Shown piece after piece: positions 1-8,151 of a stretch of 64,000 bases of DNA; position 1 is the first letter of the stretch; each line of letters opens with the position of its first letter. The stretch is from T3Sed10-241 sp036796255 (GTDB lineage: Bacteria > Bacteroidota > Bacteroidia > Flavobacteriales_D > Cryomorphaceae). Under the pieces are notes generated by a model, which worked only from the letters and a program-made list of their open reading frames with translations, had not been told where the DNA came from and did no database searches. A program made the translations under genes and the position numbers. The stretch covers positions 24,282 through 88,281 of the forward strand of contig DAIRDH010000004.1 in assembly GCA_036796255.1 (NCBI GenBank), in the 5' to 3' direction.

Positions 1-1605
1 TTCGGTATGGGCCTTAGTTACAATGAATCAGAACTTTTAAATATTCCTGATTCAGGGCCTTTTATCCTGATAGCCAACCATCCCATGGGTGGAATTGATG
101 GCTTGATTTTGCTTAAGCTCGTCGCCAAGCGCCGCAAAGACATCCATATTTTCGCAAACTTCATGTTGAGTTCGGTCGATACGGTCAACAAGTACTTCAC
201 CCCTTTGAAAGCGCTTGAGCAGGACCAATCTTTTGAGCGGCTCGCAAAGAGAAAATTAGATCAGGGCGGGGGCGTGGTGGTATTTCCGGCGGGAATGGTG
301 AGTGCTTACAACCTTAAAGCCAGTACTGTGCGTGACAGGTTGTGGAGTCCGGATGTAGTGAAATTTATTCAAAGCGCCGGGGTGCCTGTGGTGCCGGTAT
401 TTATCCGGGGCACCAATAAATTGCTGCTTCACTTGCTCGACCGGATCAATCCGCGGCTGGTGTCGCAGGCCATTCCCAAAGGCTTGTTTGGCACCAAAGA
501 AAGGGAGGTTTTGCTGCGCGTAGGGAAAGTGATTAGAACCAAAGATCTGGCAGAATTTAAAGACCACAACGAATTGAGCCGCTACTTGCGCGCCAAGGTA
601 TACCTGCTGGGCAGCGGCATTGAGGTGAAGCCATTTTTCAGGCCTGTACTTTTTAAAAAGAAGTGGAAATCAGTGGTTCTGCCCAGAGACACAGAAGCCA
701 TGAAGGCTGAGATCGAAGCCCTCAAAGGCCATGGGGCCAGGCTGCACGAGAGCAAGGATTTTGATGTGTACTGGGCGCATTCCGAGTGGATTCCAAATAT
801 ACTCTACGAGATAGGACGGCTCAGGGAGATCACTTTTCGTGAAATAGGCGAGGGGACTGGTAAGAACATTGACCTCGATGAGTACGATCTTTACTACCGC
901 CACCTTTTCATATGGGACCGCAATGAAGAGAAACTCGTGGGGGCTTACCGCCTCGGCATGGGCAAAGAAATACAGCAACGCTTTGGCAAGCGGGGTTTTT
1001 ACCTGCACTCCTTGTTCAGGATGAGACCGGGATTCGAAGATATTTTGCTGCAAAGCATTGAGCTGGGCCGCTCCTTCGTGGCCAAGGATTACCAGCTCAA
1101 GCCGCTTTCGCTTTTCCTCTTGTGGAAAGGGATACTCTACTTCATCCTTAAGCATCCGGAATACCGCTACCTCATTGGTCCGGTGAGCATAAGTGGAGAG
1201 TTTAGTAAGATTTCCAAATACCTGATCATTTCATTCATCAAGTCAAAGTATTACGACAATGAAATGGCCGCCCTAGTGTCGCCACGCCATGAGTACATTC
1301 CCGAAGTGGATGTAAGCGACCCCGAAATGGATGCCTTACGGCAAATGACAGAGGAAGACATTAAAAAACTGGACCGCGTCATTGAAGAGATCGAAATGGG
1401 GAATTTCAGGCTGCCTGCATTGCTGAAGAAATACCTTGGTCAGAATGCGAAGATCATCGCATTCAACGTCGATCCAAAGTTCAATAATGCCCTCGATGGG
1501 CTGCTCGTGATGGACCTTTTCAACGTGCCTACTGAAACCCTTCACGGCCTTGCCAAGGAATTTGGCGATAAAGAGTTGATTACAAAATTCGCCACAAGGA
1601 CTTGA
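1..1605 (+). CDS. PlsC-type acyltransferase / GNAT N-acyltransferase fusion (OlsF-like), 5' end missing
   Basis: The reading frame is open to the left edge. The first ATG (base 7) sits just before the acyltransferase core, so I read about 70-80 N-terminal residues as lying outside the window. The N-terminal half has the Bacteroidota form of the acyltransferase box (ANHPMGGIDG) and the later VFPAGM motif. The C-terminal half, from about residue 250, looks like a GNAT/hemolysin-type N-acyltransferase (EIGRLREITFREIGEG). This order matches OlsF, the bifunctional enzyme making ornithine-type aminolipids from an amino acid and two acyl-ACPs at the inner membrane. The amino acid used cannot be told from sequence; glycine or lysine lipids are alternatives. 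Confidence 0.82.
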   Translation, partial: FGMGLSYNESELLNIPDSGPFILIANHPMGGIDGLILLKLVAKRRKDIHIFANFMLSSVDTVNKYFTPLKALEQDQSFERLAKRKLDQGGGVVVFPAGMVSAYNLKASTVRDRLWSPDVVKFIQSAGVPVVPVFIRGTNKLLLHLLDRINPRLVSQAIPKGLFGTKEREVLLRVGKVIRTKDLAEFKDHNELSRYLRAKVYLLGSGIEVKPFFRPVLFKKKWKSVVLPRDTEAMKAEIEALKGHGARLHESKDFDVYWAHSEWIPNILYEIGRLREITFREIGEGTGKNIDLDEYDLYYRHLFIWDRNEEKLVGAYRLGMGKEIQQRFGKRGFYLHSLFRMRPGFEDILLQSIELGRSFVAKDYQLKPLSLFLLWKGILYFILKHPEYRYLIGPVSISGEFSKISKYLIISFIKSKYYDNEMAALVSPRHEYIPEVDVSDPEMDALRQMTEEDIKKLDRVIEEIEMGNFRLPALLKKYLGQNAKIIAFNVDPKFNNALDGLLVMDLFNVPTETLHGLAKEFGDKELITKFATRT

Positions 1606-1798
1606 AGCCTTGTGAGGTAGCGAAAGAATATTTTTCGAAAGGGATGCCTATGACCTGATTGACTTTTATAATTTCGCGAATCGCGGCAGTCATGGTGCGA
1701 TAAGCCATTTGCCGTAAGGCATTAAAAGCTACCTTTCTGACTTCAATTCTAACATCATTCAAAGCCTTTAAAAGGTTTATATTCAACTGACTATCCTT

Positions 1799-2482
1799 AT
1801 GAAAAGATTATTATTTCCAATTGTTCTGTTTCTCGTTATGGCTTGCAGTCCAGCTACAAGGATCACCGGGACATGGGTTGACCCTGAAATCAAAGCACAG
1901 GGTTATTCCAAGATTTTTGTCACAGCCATCATGGACAAAGTGCTGAAGCGGCAATACATGGAAGACGAAATGACCAAGGTACTTGGAGATAAAGGCGTGA
2001 GGGCTTCCTCGAGCATGGGCACAATGCGTCCAGGCTTTAACGCGGGCCGCGACGCCGACCTTAACGCGGTAAAAGACGTGATATCCAAAGAAGGCTATGA
2101 TGGCATTATGACCATCGTACTGCTTGACGCGACCGATGAGTTGCGATTTGTGCCCAGCGGGGGCATGATGCACGACCCCTGGATGATGGGGCCTATGGGT
2201 ATGCGCGGCAATATGTGGGGCCACCACATGATGATGTCGCCGATGATGATGAACCCTGGATTCTATACCACGGATCGCAACTACTTTATTGAAATAAACC
2301 TGTACGACGCAGTTTCTGAAAACCTGGTATGGTCGGCCCAATCGCAAACGACCAATCCGGCAACACTTGAGCGTTTTGCCACAGGATTTGCACATGCCAC
2401 GGTAAACCGGATGCTGCGCGACAATGTACTCAATAAGCGCAGCAATGCCGTTTCCAATGCGGCAAGCGGCTCTTGGGAGTAG
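1799..2482 (+). CDS. Met/His-rich lipoprotein, DUF4136-like
   Basis: A 227-residue lipoprotein: signal peptide with lipobox LVMAC|S, so Cys16 would be lipidated. The body resembles the DUF4136-like lipoproteins of Bacteroidota (motif ATRITGTWVDPE, then a compact alpha/beta fold), whose role is unknown. Residues of about 122-155 form an unusual insert rich in Met, His, Trp and Gly, with runs such as HHMMMSPMMM. Such clusters can bind Cu(I) or Ag(I), but that is inference. It stands alone, about 190 bp after the acyltransferase. A TAATTTCG box lies at 1669-1676. Confidence 0.7.
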   Translation: MKRLLFPIVLFLVMACSPATRITGTWVDPEIKAQGYSKIFVTAIMDKVLKRQYMEDEMTKVLGDKGVRASSSMGTMRPGFNAGRDADLNAVKDVISKEGYDGIMTIVLLDATDELRFVPSGGMMHDPWMMGPMGMRGNMWGHHMMMSPMMMNPGFYTTDRNYFIEINLYDAVSENLVWSAQSQTTNPATLERFATGFAHATVNRMLRDNVLNKRSNAVSNAASGSWE

Positions 2483-2502
2483 TACTTTATTGCTTAGTTT
2501 CG
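2473..2502 (+). promoter_or_regulatory. Bacteroidota-type promoter TTG-N19-TAGTTTCG
   Basis: TTG at 2473-2475 and TAGTTTCG at 2495-2502 are 19 bp apart, matching the Bacteroidota housekeeping layout (-33 TTG, -7 TAnnTTTG). Transcription would start near 2507, just after the upstream gene stops. The leader before the ATG at 2555 would be about 48 nt. Confidence 0.6.
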
Positions 2503-2554
2503 CAGCGCACATTGCCTAAGGATTCGACCCTTGGCAAAGGAAATATACAAGCGC

Positions 2555-3460
2555 ATGCAACTTAACCTGGCACTAGACTGGACACCCAACACCAATCACA
2601 GCGGCTTCTACCTCGCCCTTCATGAGGGATTTTATGAAAAGGAAGGCATAACATTGCTCATAGGCACCCCGGCTGAGGACAATTACGCGGTCACACCAGC
2701 CAAGAAACTGGAGCTAGGCAAGGCAGACCTTGCCATTGCCCCTATGGAGAGTGTGATCGCATACCGCAGCAAAGCAAAACCATTTGCCGTAAAGGCCATT
2801 GCGGCGATACTGCAAGAAGATTTGAGCTCCATTTGTGTGCTTAAATCCAGAAATATTCATGGCCCTAAGGACCTTGACGGAAAAATCTACGCTTCGTACA
2901 AAGCCCGGTATGAGGATGCCATTGTGCGGGAAATGATACGAAACGATCAAGGCAGAGGCGAACTTGTGGTTACCTATCCTGAAAAACTCGGCATCTGGAA
3001 CACCTTGCGCTCAGGCGAAGCAGATGCCACCTGGATATTTCGCAATTGGGAAGGATTGGAAGCCAAGGCGAAAGGCGTAGGGTTGCGTCACTTTATCATG
3101 GCCGATTATGGCATCCCCTACAGCTACTCGCCAGTAATTATTGCCAGTGAGGACAGTATCGCTCAAAACCCTGAGGTACTGCGGGCATTTCTAAAAGCGA
3201 GCCGAAAAGGTTTTGAGCTTGCCCAGCAGCAGCCACAACTTGCAGTGGGATACCTGCGCGAAGCCATGGGCAAGTCAGTGCACTTCAGTGGCGACCTGCT
3301 TGAAAGCCAGGAATTCACCAATCCGCATTACGGAGCTGGTGCATCTTGGGGGCGCATGGATGAAGGCAGGGTGCAAGTATTTCTTGATTGCTTGTACAGT
3401 AAAGGACTTGAAAGCCGACATTTCAAGGCTGGGGAGGTGGTTACAAACGGGTTGCGCTAA
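2555..3460 (+). CDS. NMT1/THI5-like (ThiY-family) protein without signal peptide
   Basis: About 301 residues, beginning MQLNLALDWTPNTNHSGFY, the N-terminal hallmark of ThiY/THI5-like pyrimidine-binding proteins. These are either the binding protein of a thiamine-pyrimidine ABC importer or, in yeast, the cytosolic HMP-P synthase. I prefer the ATG at 2555 to the TTG at 2531 because it begins at the conserved strand. Neither start gives a signal peptide or lipobox, so the protein should be cytosolic. The Cys cluster of yeast THI5 is not visible. No ThiX/ThiZ transporter genes are adjacent. Role: thiamine-precursor binding or another enzyme; not decided by sequence. Confidence 0.75.
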   Translation: MQLNLALDWTPNTNHSGFYLALHEGFYEKEGITLLIGTPAEDNYAVTPAKKLELGKADLAIAPMESVIAYRSKAKPFAVKAIAAILQEDLSSICVLKSRNIHGPKDLDGKIYASYKARYEDAIVREMIRNDQGRGELVVTYPEKLGIWNTLRSGEADATWIFRNWEGLEAKAKGVGLRHFIMADYGIPYSYSPVIIASEDSIAQNPEVLRAFLKASRKGFELAQQQPQLAVGYLREAMGKSVHFSGDLLESQEFTNPHYGAGASWGRMDEGRVQVFLDCLYSKGLESRHFKAGEVVTNGLR

Positions 3461-3589
3461 AGGCGGTTTCAGTTGTAGCGGGGAATGGTATCTTCAGGTA
3501 AGCCTTGTAAACACAGATGTTTTTGCACTCCTCTGCGGCGTGTTCATGCTTACCATCTGCGCATTAAAATGTTAAAATGAAGTTTTTTC

Positions 3590-3620
3590 TTGTTTAAATG
3601 AAGGCTGGCATATTTTTTTG
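3590..3620 (+). promoter_or_regulatory. Probable promoter, TTG-N18-TATTTTTTTG
   Basis: TTG at 3590-3592 and an AT-rich -7-like box at 3611-3620 (two T longer than consensus) lie just upstream of the lipoprotein at 3644. Confidence 0.4.
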
Positions 3621-3643
3621 CAAGCAAAACAATTTAAACAACT

Positions 3644-4327
3644 ATGCGACAGATGAGCACAACCCGTTCCCTATTTATTGGATTTATGGCTGTCGCTATG
3701 GTTTTCGGTTCTTGCAAAAGCAGCCATGACCTGAACAGCGGTGGTATAGTACAAAAGCGCAAGTACACCAAAGGCTACCACATCAACGCCCGGATCAATA
3801 AGTCGCAAAAGAACAAGGAGCTGCAGGCAGCAAGCGTATTTGCTGCCGAAAGCACCCAAAACAATTCTCAGCATATTCAGGCGTACACGAATCAACCTGC
3901 AAGTGAGGTTAAAGAATTGAGCACGAGGGCTGTAGCGCCAGTGAAAACTGCTGAGCTTGCAAATGCCAATGCTTCAGTAAAAGAAAAAACAGAGCAAACC
4001 CGGGAAACTGCCAGAATGGTAGTCGACGTGAAAAAAGAAATGACTGTAAAGGCTAGCAAGAATGCGGTGATGCCAAGTCAGGATGTGTCACAAGCTGTGC
4101 CACGGACCACGCCAACTTCTGCTGTTTTGAGCTTCATTTTTGGCATTGTAGGCCTTTTTGTCGCGGCCATCGTCATGGGCCCTTTGGCCATTATCTTTGG
4201 AATCGTCGGGCTGAGCCGTATTGACAGCAATCCTGGCATTTATAAGGGGAAGGGTTTTGCGATTGTGGGCCTCATTCTGGGAATAATTTCATTGGTAGTG
4301 ATCCTCGCGTTTTTGTCAACTGTATAG
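3644..4327 (+). CDS. Lipoprotein with C-terminal DUF4190-like membrane hairpin
   Basis: 227 residues. The signal peptide ends in a lipobox (MVFGSC|K). Just after it is the motif IVQKRKYTKGYHI, recurrent near the N-terminus of Bacteroidota lipoproteins. The middle (about 50-155) is low-complexity, Ala/Lys/Glu/Thr-rich and probably unstructured. The last 70 residues hold two hydrophobic helices around a GLSRID loop, as in DUF4190. An N-terminal lipid anchor plus a C-terminal membrane hairpin suggests a tether between membranes or envelope layers; this is inference. A second Met three codons downstream is an alternative start. A strong terminator follows. Confidence 0.65.
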   Translation: MRQMSTTRSLFIGFMAVAMVFGSCKSSHDLNSGGIVQKRKYTKGYHINARINKSQKNKELQAASVFAAESTQNNSQHIQAYTNQPASEVKELSTRAVAPVKTAELANANASVKEKTEQTRETARMVVDVKKEMTVKASKNAVMPSQDVSQAVPRTTPTSAVLSFIFGIVGLFVAAIVMGPLAIIFGIVGLSRIDSNPGIYKGKGFAIVGLILGIISLVVILAFLSTV

Positions 4328-4385
4328 TTGGTACGCAGTTTTCATTCGAAGCGTAGAACTTGCCAATTGTAATTTTTCAATGCTT

Positions 4386-4425
4386 AAAGGGAGTGGCGAC
4401 AACGCCCTCCCTTTTGGTTTTCTTG
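4386..4425 (+). terminator. Rho-independent terminator
   Basis: AAAGGGAG (4386-4393) pairs with CTCCCTTT (4407-4414). GGCG/CGCC extends the stem around an ACAA tetraloop, with one bulged T. A T-rich tract follows. Confidence 0.8.
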
Positions 4426-4548
4426 GCGCCAAAAGCATTCATAAATAAAACCCTTATAGTTCCAGTAAATAGTAAGGCATAGCATTTTCCAAAACCCTGT
4501 TCATTCCACTTGAATCTCTGATCACAGCAATAATGAACAAAAGCGGCT

Positions 4549-4556
4549 TACTTTTG
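4549..4556 (+). promoter_or_regulatory. -7 box TACTTTTG of the S9 peptidase
   Basis: A perfect TAnnTTTG match 41 nt upstream of the ATG at 4598. It puts transcription start near 4561, which rules out an apparent signal-peptide-like reading frame beginning at 4533. Confidence 0.55.
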
Positions 4557-4597
4557 TCGACCTCATTCATGGCACTCGCCGCATAAATACAAAAAAC

Positions 4598-7186
4598 ATG
4601 ACCCAATCAAGCCCCATTCTGGACAGGGATTTATTTTTCGGAAACGCCCAAATATCCGGTGGACAGCTCAGTCCTGACGGGAAATACATTTCATTTATGA
4701 AAGAGTATGAAGGCATTATGAACATCTGGGTGAAGGCCTTTGATGCACCTTTCAGCGATGCACGCCCGCTTACCGACAGCCCGCGTCCGCTATACGGCTA
4801 TTTCTGGACGGAAGATGGAAGGTACATCCTTTACGTGAAAGACAAAGACGGCGATGAAAACATGAATGTTTTCGCAGTGGATCCTTCCGCAAAAGCGCAG
4901 GAAGGAAAATCCGTCCCCGAATCGCGCAACCTCACACCGCTGGAAGATGTCACTGCGCAGATATACAACGTGAGCGACCTCGATCCAGACCTGCTCATGA
5001 TTGGCCTCAACGACCGCGACAAGTCCTGGCATGATTTGTACAGCTTGCGCATCTCATCTGGCGAATTGACATTGATTTATCAAAACAACGACCGGATCAC
5101 TAGTTATGAATTTGACTGGGATGACCAGCTCCGCCTTATGAGCCGGACGGATGAAAAAGGCAATACCACCTTGCTCCGCAAAGATGGTGATGACGTGGTG
5201 CCGATTTACGAAACATCTGTAACCGAGGGCGCCGGCGTATCGGGTTGGGATAAAAACAATGAATGGTTTTACCTGATTACCAACAAGGGCGACTTGAACC
5301 TTGCAACGCTCTACCTGATGAATCCCGAAACCGAGGAAATGAAATTGGTGGAAAGCGATCCGGAAGGCAGGGTTGATTTTGGCGGACTTCGCATAGATAA
5401 GAATACCCGTGAGGTAATTTCAACTTCCTACACCGACGACCGTAGCCGCATTTACTGGAAAAACAAAGACTGGGAAGCCAACTACAACTGGCTTAAAGCC
5501 CAATTTTCCGGTAGGGAAGTTGCTTTTCAAAGTGCCACCAGCGATTATGGCAAGTTTCTCATTGCCGTGTACGGTGATAAATACGCTTCGGAGTCCTGGT
5601 TTTTTGACACCAGCACCCGCGAACTCATCCATCAGTACACCCCGCGGCCTGACTTGAAAGAAGTCGAGGATCACCTCTCGCCGATGAAATCCCTGCGCTA
5701 CAAGAGCAGCGATGGATTGGAGATACCGGCTTACCTCACCCTTCCTGTGGGGCTTGAAGCCAAAAATCTACCCGTGGTAGTATTGGTGCACGGCGGCCCC
5801 AAAGGCCCGCGCGATTATTGGGGATTCGACCCGCAGGCCCAGTTTCTCGCCAACCGGGGCTATGCCGTGTTGCAGCCCAATTTCCGCGCAAGCGGTGGCT
5901 TCGGGAAGGCATTCCTCAATGCAGGTGACCTGCAATGGGGCAAGTTGATGCAGGACGACATCACCTGGGGAGTGCAACATTTGATCGCAGAAGGCATCGC
6001 TGATGCACAGCGGGTGGCCATCATGGGCGGAAGCTATGGCGGCTACGCAACCCTTGCCGGCCTGGCATTCACGCCCGATGTATACGCCGCGGGAGTCGAC
6101 ATCGTGGGGCCGAGCAACATCTTCACCCTGCTCGACTCGGTGCCGGCATACTGGGAGGCAGGGCGCGCCTTCCTCTACGGAATGGTAGGCGACCCGAATA
6201 CCGAGGAAGGAAGGAAACGCATTGAAGAAGCGAGTCCGTTGTTTAAAGCCGTCCAAATCAACAAGCCGCTGCTTATCATCCAGGGCGCCAACGACCCCAG
6301 GGTGAAAAAGGCGGAAGCCGATCAAATTGTAATTGCCCTCCGCGACAGGGGCCACGACGTGAGCTATATATTGGCTGAAGATGAGGGACATGGATTTGCC
6401 AAACCGGTAAACAGGATGGCGATGTACGCAGAGATTGAAAAATTTCTCGCTGACAAAATTGGTGGCCGCCACCAGGTAGAAATGCCCGATGAGGTGGCAT
6501 CGCGGCTCAAAGAGATGCAGATGGATATCGCCCAGGTGACCTTCGAAGCCGCATCGAATATCAAGGCAGCCAAGACCTTGCCCGAAATGAACCCACAACT
6601 CACCGAGGGCGAAGAACACTGGAGGGTGAGCATGGAGGCCCAAGGCCAAAAGATTGAGATGGATAGCAAGCGCAGCATTAGCCGTTCAGGCGATCGATGG
6701 ATTGTCAAAGACCTGAGCAGCGGGCCACAGGGCGAGATGCGCGACGAAGTGGTGTACAGCGCTGATTTGCATCCCATTTCACGGAAAGTGGATCAAATGG
6801 GGCAGGAGATTGAGATGGTATTCCATGATGATAGAATTGACGTCACCATGATGGGCAATACCCTTGAAATGGCGCTCGAAGGCGCTTGCCTGAGCGGGGG
6901 AGCCGGTATGGGAGCCATGGTGGCTGCGATGCCCCTGAAGCCCGGCTTTGAAATGGGCATCCTCATGCCCGACCTCGCCAGCGTGAAAGCCAAAAGGGCT
7001 GTACTCAAGGTTGATGATAAAGTTGATGGAGAAACCGGGATGATGAAATTAATCATCACAGATATAGAAAACCGCAGCGAGACCACGACGATATGGCTTG
7101 ACGCCAAAACAAAACGCGTTGCGAAAATGGAGCAGGTGCTGCCGGCGATGGGCAATGCTGTGGTGACCTCGACAAGAAAAAGCTAA
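4598..7186 (+). CDS. Prolyl oligopeptidase family (S9) serine peptidase with C-terminal extension
   Basis: 862 residues. Residues of about 1-360 form a WD/propeller-like domain (first blade QLSPDGKYISF). An alpha/beta-hydrolase domain follows with catalytic Ser479 in GGSYGGY, Asp566 in QGANDPRV and His598 in DEGHGF. About 220 further residues form a beta-rich region (strand pairs such as IEMVFHDDRIDVTMMG and TIWLDAKTKRVAKME) that resembles DUF3108/lipoprotein-sorting folds and is not part of the peptidase core. No signal peptide is seen at this start, so it may be cytosolic, although related enzymes are often exported. It stands alone, with its own -7 box. Confidence 0.85.
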   Translation: MTQSSPILDRDLFFGNAQISGGQLSPDGKYISFMKEYEGIMNIWVKAFDAPFSDARPLTDSPRPLYGYFWTEDGRYILYVKDKDGDENMNVFAVDPSAKAQEGKSVPESRNLTPLEDVTAQIYNVSDLDPDLLMIGLNDRDKSWHDLYSLRISSGELTLIYQNNDRITSYEFDWDDQLRLMSRTDEKGNTTLLRKDGDDVVPIYETSVTEGAGVSGWDKNNEWFYLITNKGDLNLATLYLMNPETEEMKLVESDPEGRVDFGGLRIDKNTREVISTSYTDDRSRIYWKNKDWEANYNWLKAQFSGREVAFQSATSDYGKFLIAVYGDKYASESWFFDTSTRELIHQYTPRPDLKEVEDHLSPMKSLRYKSSDGLEIPAYLTLPVGLEAKNLPVVVLVHGGPKGPRDYWGFDPQAQFLANRGYAVLQPNFRASGGFGKAFLNAGDLQWGKLMQDDITWGVQHLIAEGIADAQRVAIMGGSYGGYATLAGLAFTPDVYAAGVDIVGPSNIFTLLDSVPAYWEAGRAFLYGMVGDPNTEEGRKRIEEASPLFKAVQINKPLLIIQGANDPRVKKAEADQIVIALRDRGHDVSYILAEDEGHGFAKPVNRMAMYAEIEKFLADKIGGRHQVEMPDEVASRLKEMQMDIAQVTFEAASNIKAAKTLPEMNPQLTEGEEHWRVSMEAQGQKIEMDSKRSISRSGDRWIVKDLSSGPQGEMRDEVVYSADLHPISRKVDQMGQEIEMVFHDDRIDVTMMGNTLEMALEGACLSGGAGMGAMVAAMPLKPGFEMGILMPDLASVKAKRAVLKVDDKVDGETGMMKLIITDIENRSETTTIWLDAKTKRVAKMEQVLPAMGNAVVTSTRKS

Positions 7187-7290
7187 GGAGAGAATCCTGA
7201 CCGAATAGCACGAAAATATCTGAAAACACGAAGCAGAACAAGCTGTTTGCGGCATACAACTCGCACCGTATGCTCTGGCAATGCGCTTTT

Positions 7291-7345
7291 GAATGTCTAC
7301 TTTTGCACTGCAAAAATACAAGGACATGCAAAAAGACGACCTTCG
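7291..7345 (+). repeat. 55-bp direct duplication, copy 1 (contig end)
   Basis: These 55 bases are identical to 7446-7500. The two copies abut the N run on either side, which is what a scaffolder leaves when contigs overlap by one k-mer and the overlap is not merged. The copy contains the TACTTTTG promoter box and the first codons of pdxH. Confidence 0.9.
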
Positions 7346-7445
7346 NNNNNNNNNNNNNNNNNNNNNNNNNNNNNNNNNNNNNNNNNNNNNNNNNNNNNNN
7401 NNNNNNNNNNNNNNNNNNNNNNNNNNNNNNNNNNNNNNNNNNNNN
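7346..7445. other. Assembly gap, 100 N (probably spurious)
   Basis: Exactly 100 N. Merging the 55-bp flanking copies joins the contigs without any missing sequence and leaves pdxH intact. Confidence 0.9.
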
Positions 7446-7500
7446 GAATGTCTACTTTTGCACTGCAAAAATACAAGGACATGCAAAAAGACGACCTTCG
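7446..7500 (+). repeat. 55-bp direct duplication, copy 2, with -7 box
   Basis: Second copy of the contig-end overlap. It contains TACTTTTG at 7453-7460, the likely -7 box of pdxH, which argues against the in-frame ATG at 7448 (upstream of the box) and for the ATG at 7481. Confidence 0.85.
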
Positions 7501-8143
7501 GGATTATGTGAAGAACGACCGACGCGACTTTCAGAGTGAAGCGCTCGACGAAAATGAAGTGGAGGCTAACCCCATTGATCAGTTTGCAAAGTGGTTCAAG
7601 CAAGCCGTTAAGGCGGAATTGCTCGACCCCTATGCCTTTACCCTGGCCACGGCGGGTAAAGATGGCGTGCCAGGAATACGAACGCTTTACATGCGCGATT
7701 TTACGGAAAGGGGCCTGGTATTTTTCACCAATTACAAGTCGGCCAAGGGCGCCGATCTTGAAGAAAACAGCCATTGTGCTGCGAATTATCTATGGCTCGA
7801 GCTCAACAGGCAGGTGAGGGTAGTGGGGCGCGCAGTCAAAGTAGATGAAACTGAATCAGACGAGTACTTCATGTCACGCCCGCGCGAGAGCCGCCTCGGA
7901 GCTTGGGCCAGCGACCAGAGCAGTGTGGTAGCCGACAGGGCCTCGCTGGAAAAAAGGGTAAAGGAGATCGAAGCCCAATTTGAAGGAAAAGAAGTGACGC
8001 GGCCACCGCATTGGGGGGGCTACCTGATCCAGGCCCTTGAAGTGGAGTTTTGGCAAGGGCGTCCCAGCCGGCTGCACGACAGGGTGGTATACCGCAGAAA
8101 AAGCCTCGGAGATTCCTGGCAAATCATGCGATTATTTCCCTGA
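7481..8143 (+). CDS. pdxH: Pyridoxamine/pyridoxine 5'-phosphate oxidase
   Basis: 220 residues, the usual PdxH size. FMN-dependent enzyme oxidising PNP or PMP to pyridoxal 5'-phosphate in the cytosol. Visible landmarks: AFTLATAGKDGVPGIRTLYM, then RGLVFFTNYKSAKGADLEEN, QVRVVGRAVKVD, SRLGAWAS and the C-terminal substrate-binding stretch ending in WQIMRLFP. The ATG at 7481 starts 21 nt after the -7 box; an 11-residue longer in-frame start at 7448 would lie upstream of transcription. A glycosyltransferase follows after 8 nt and is probably co-transcribed. Confidence 0.93.
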   Translation: MQKDDLRDYVKNDRRDFQSEALDENEVEANPIDQFAKWFKQAVKAELLDPYAFTLATAGKDGVPGIRTLYMRDFTERGLVFFTNYKSAKGADLEENSHCAANYLWLELNRQVRVVGRAVKVDETESDEYFMSRPRESRLGAWASDQSSVVADRASLEKRVKEIEAQFEGKEVTRPPHWGGYLIQALEVEFWQGRPSRLHDRVVYRRKSLGDSWQIMRLFP

Positions 8144-8151
8144 CACATACT

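Noticed and set aside
3213..3575. 120-codon plus-strand frame overlapping the THI5-like gene
   Set aside because: Runs in another frame inside a clear family member; no family features.
4533..4586. Frame MNKSGLLLSTSFMALAA, signal-peptide-like, just before the S9 peptidase
   Set aside because: It ends in a stop after 17 codons, is in another frame from the peptidase, and starts upstream of the predicted transcription start (box at 4549-4556).
5768..6649. Long minus-strand frame of 293 codons opposite the S9 peptidase
   Set aside because: Antisense to conserved catalytic sequence; composition is that of a shadow frame.
7247..8143. Long pdxH frame running through the N block
   Set aside because: Caused by the 55-bp duplication; real start is 7481.
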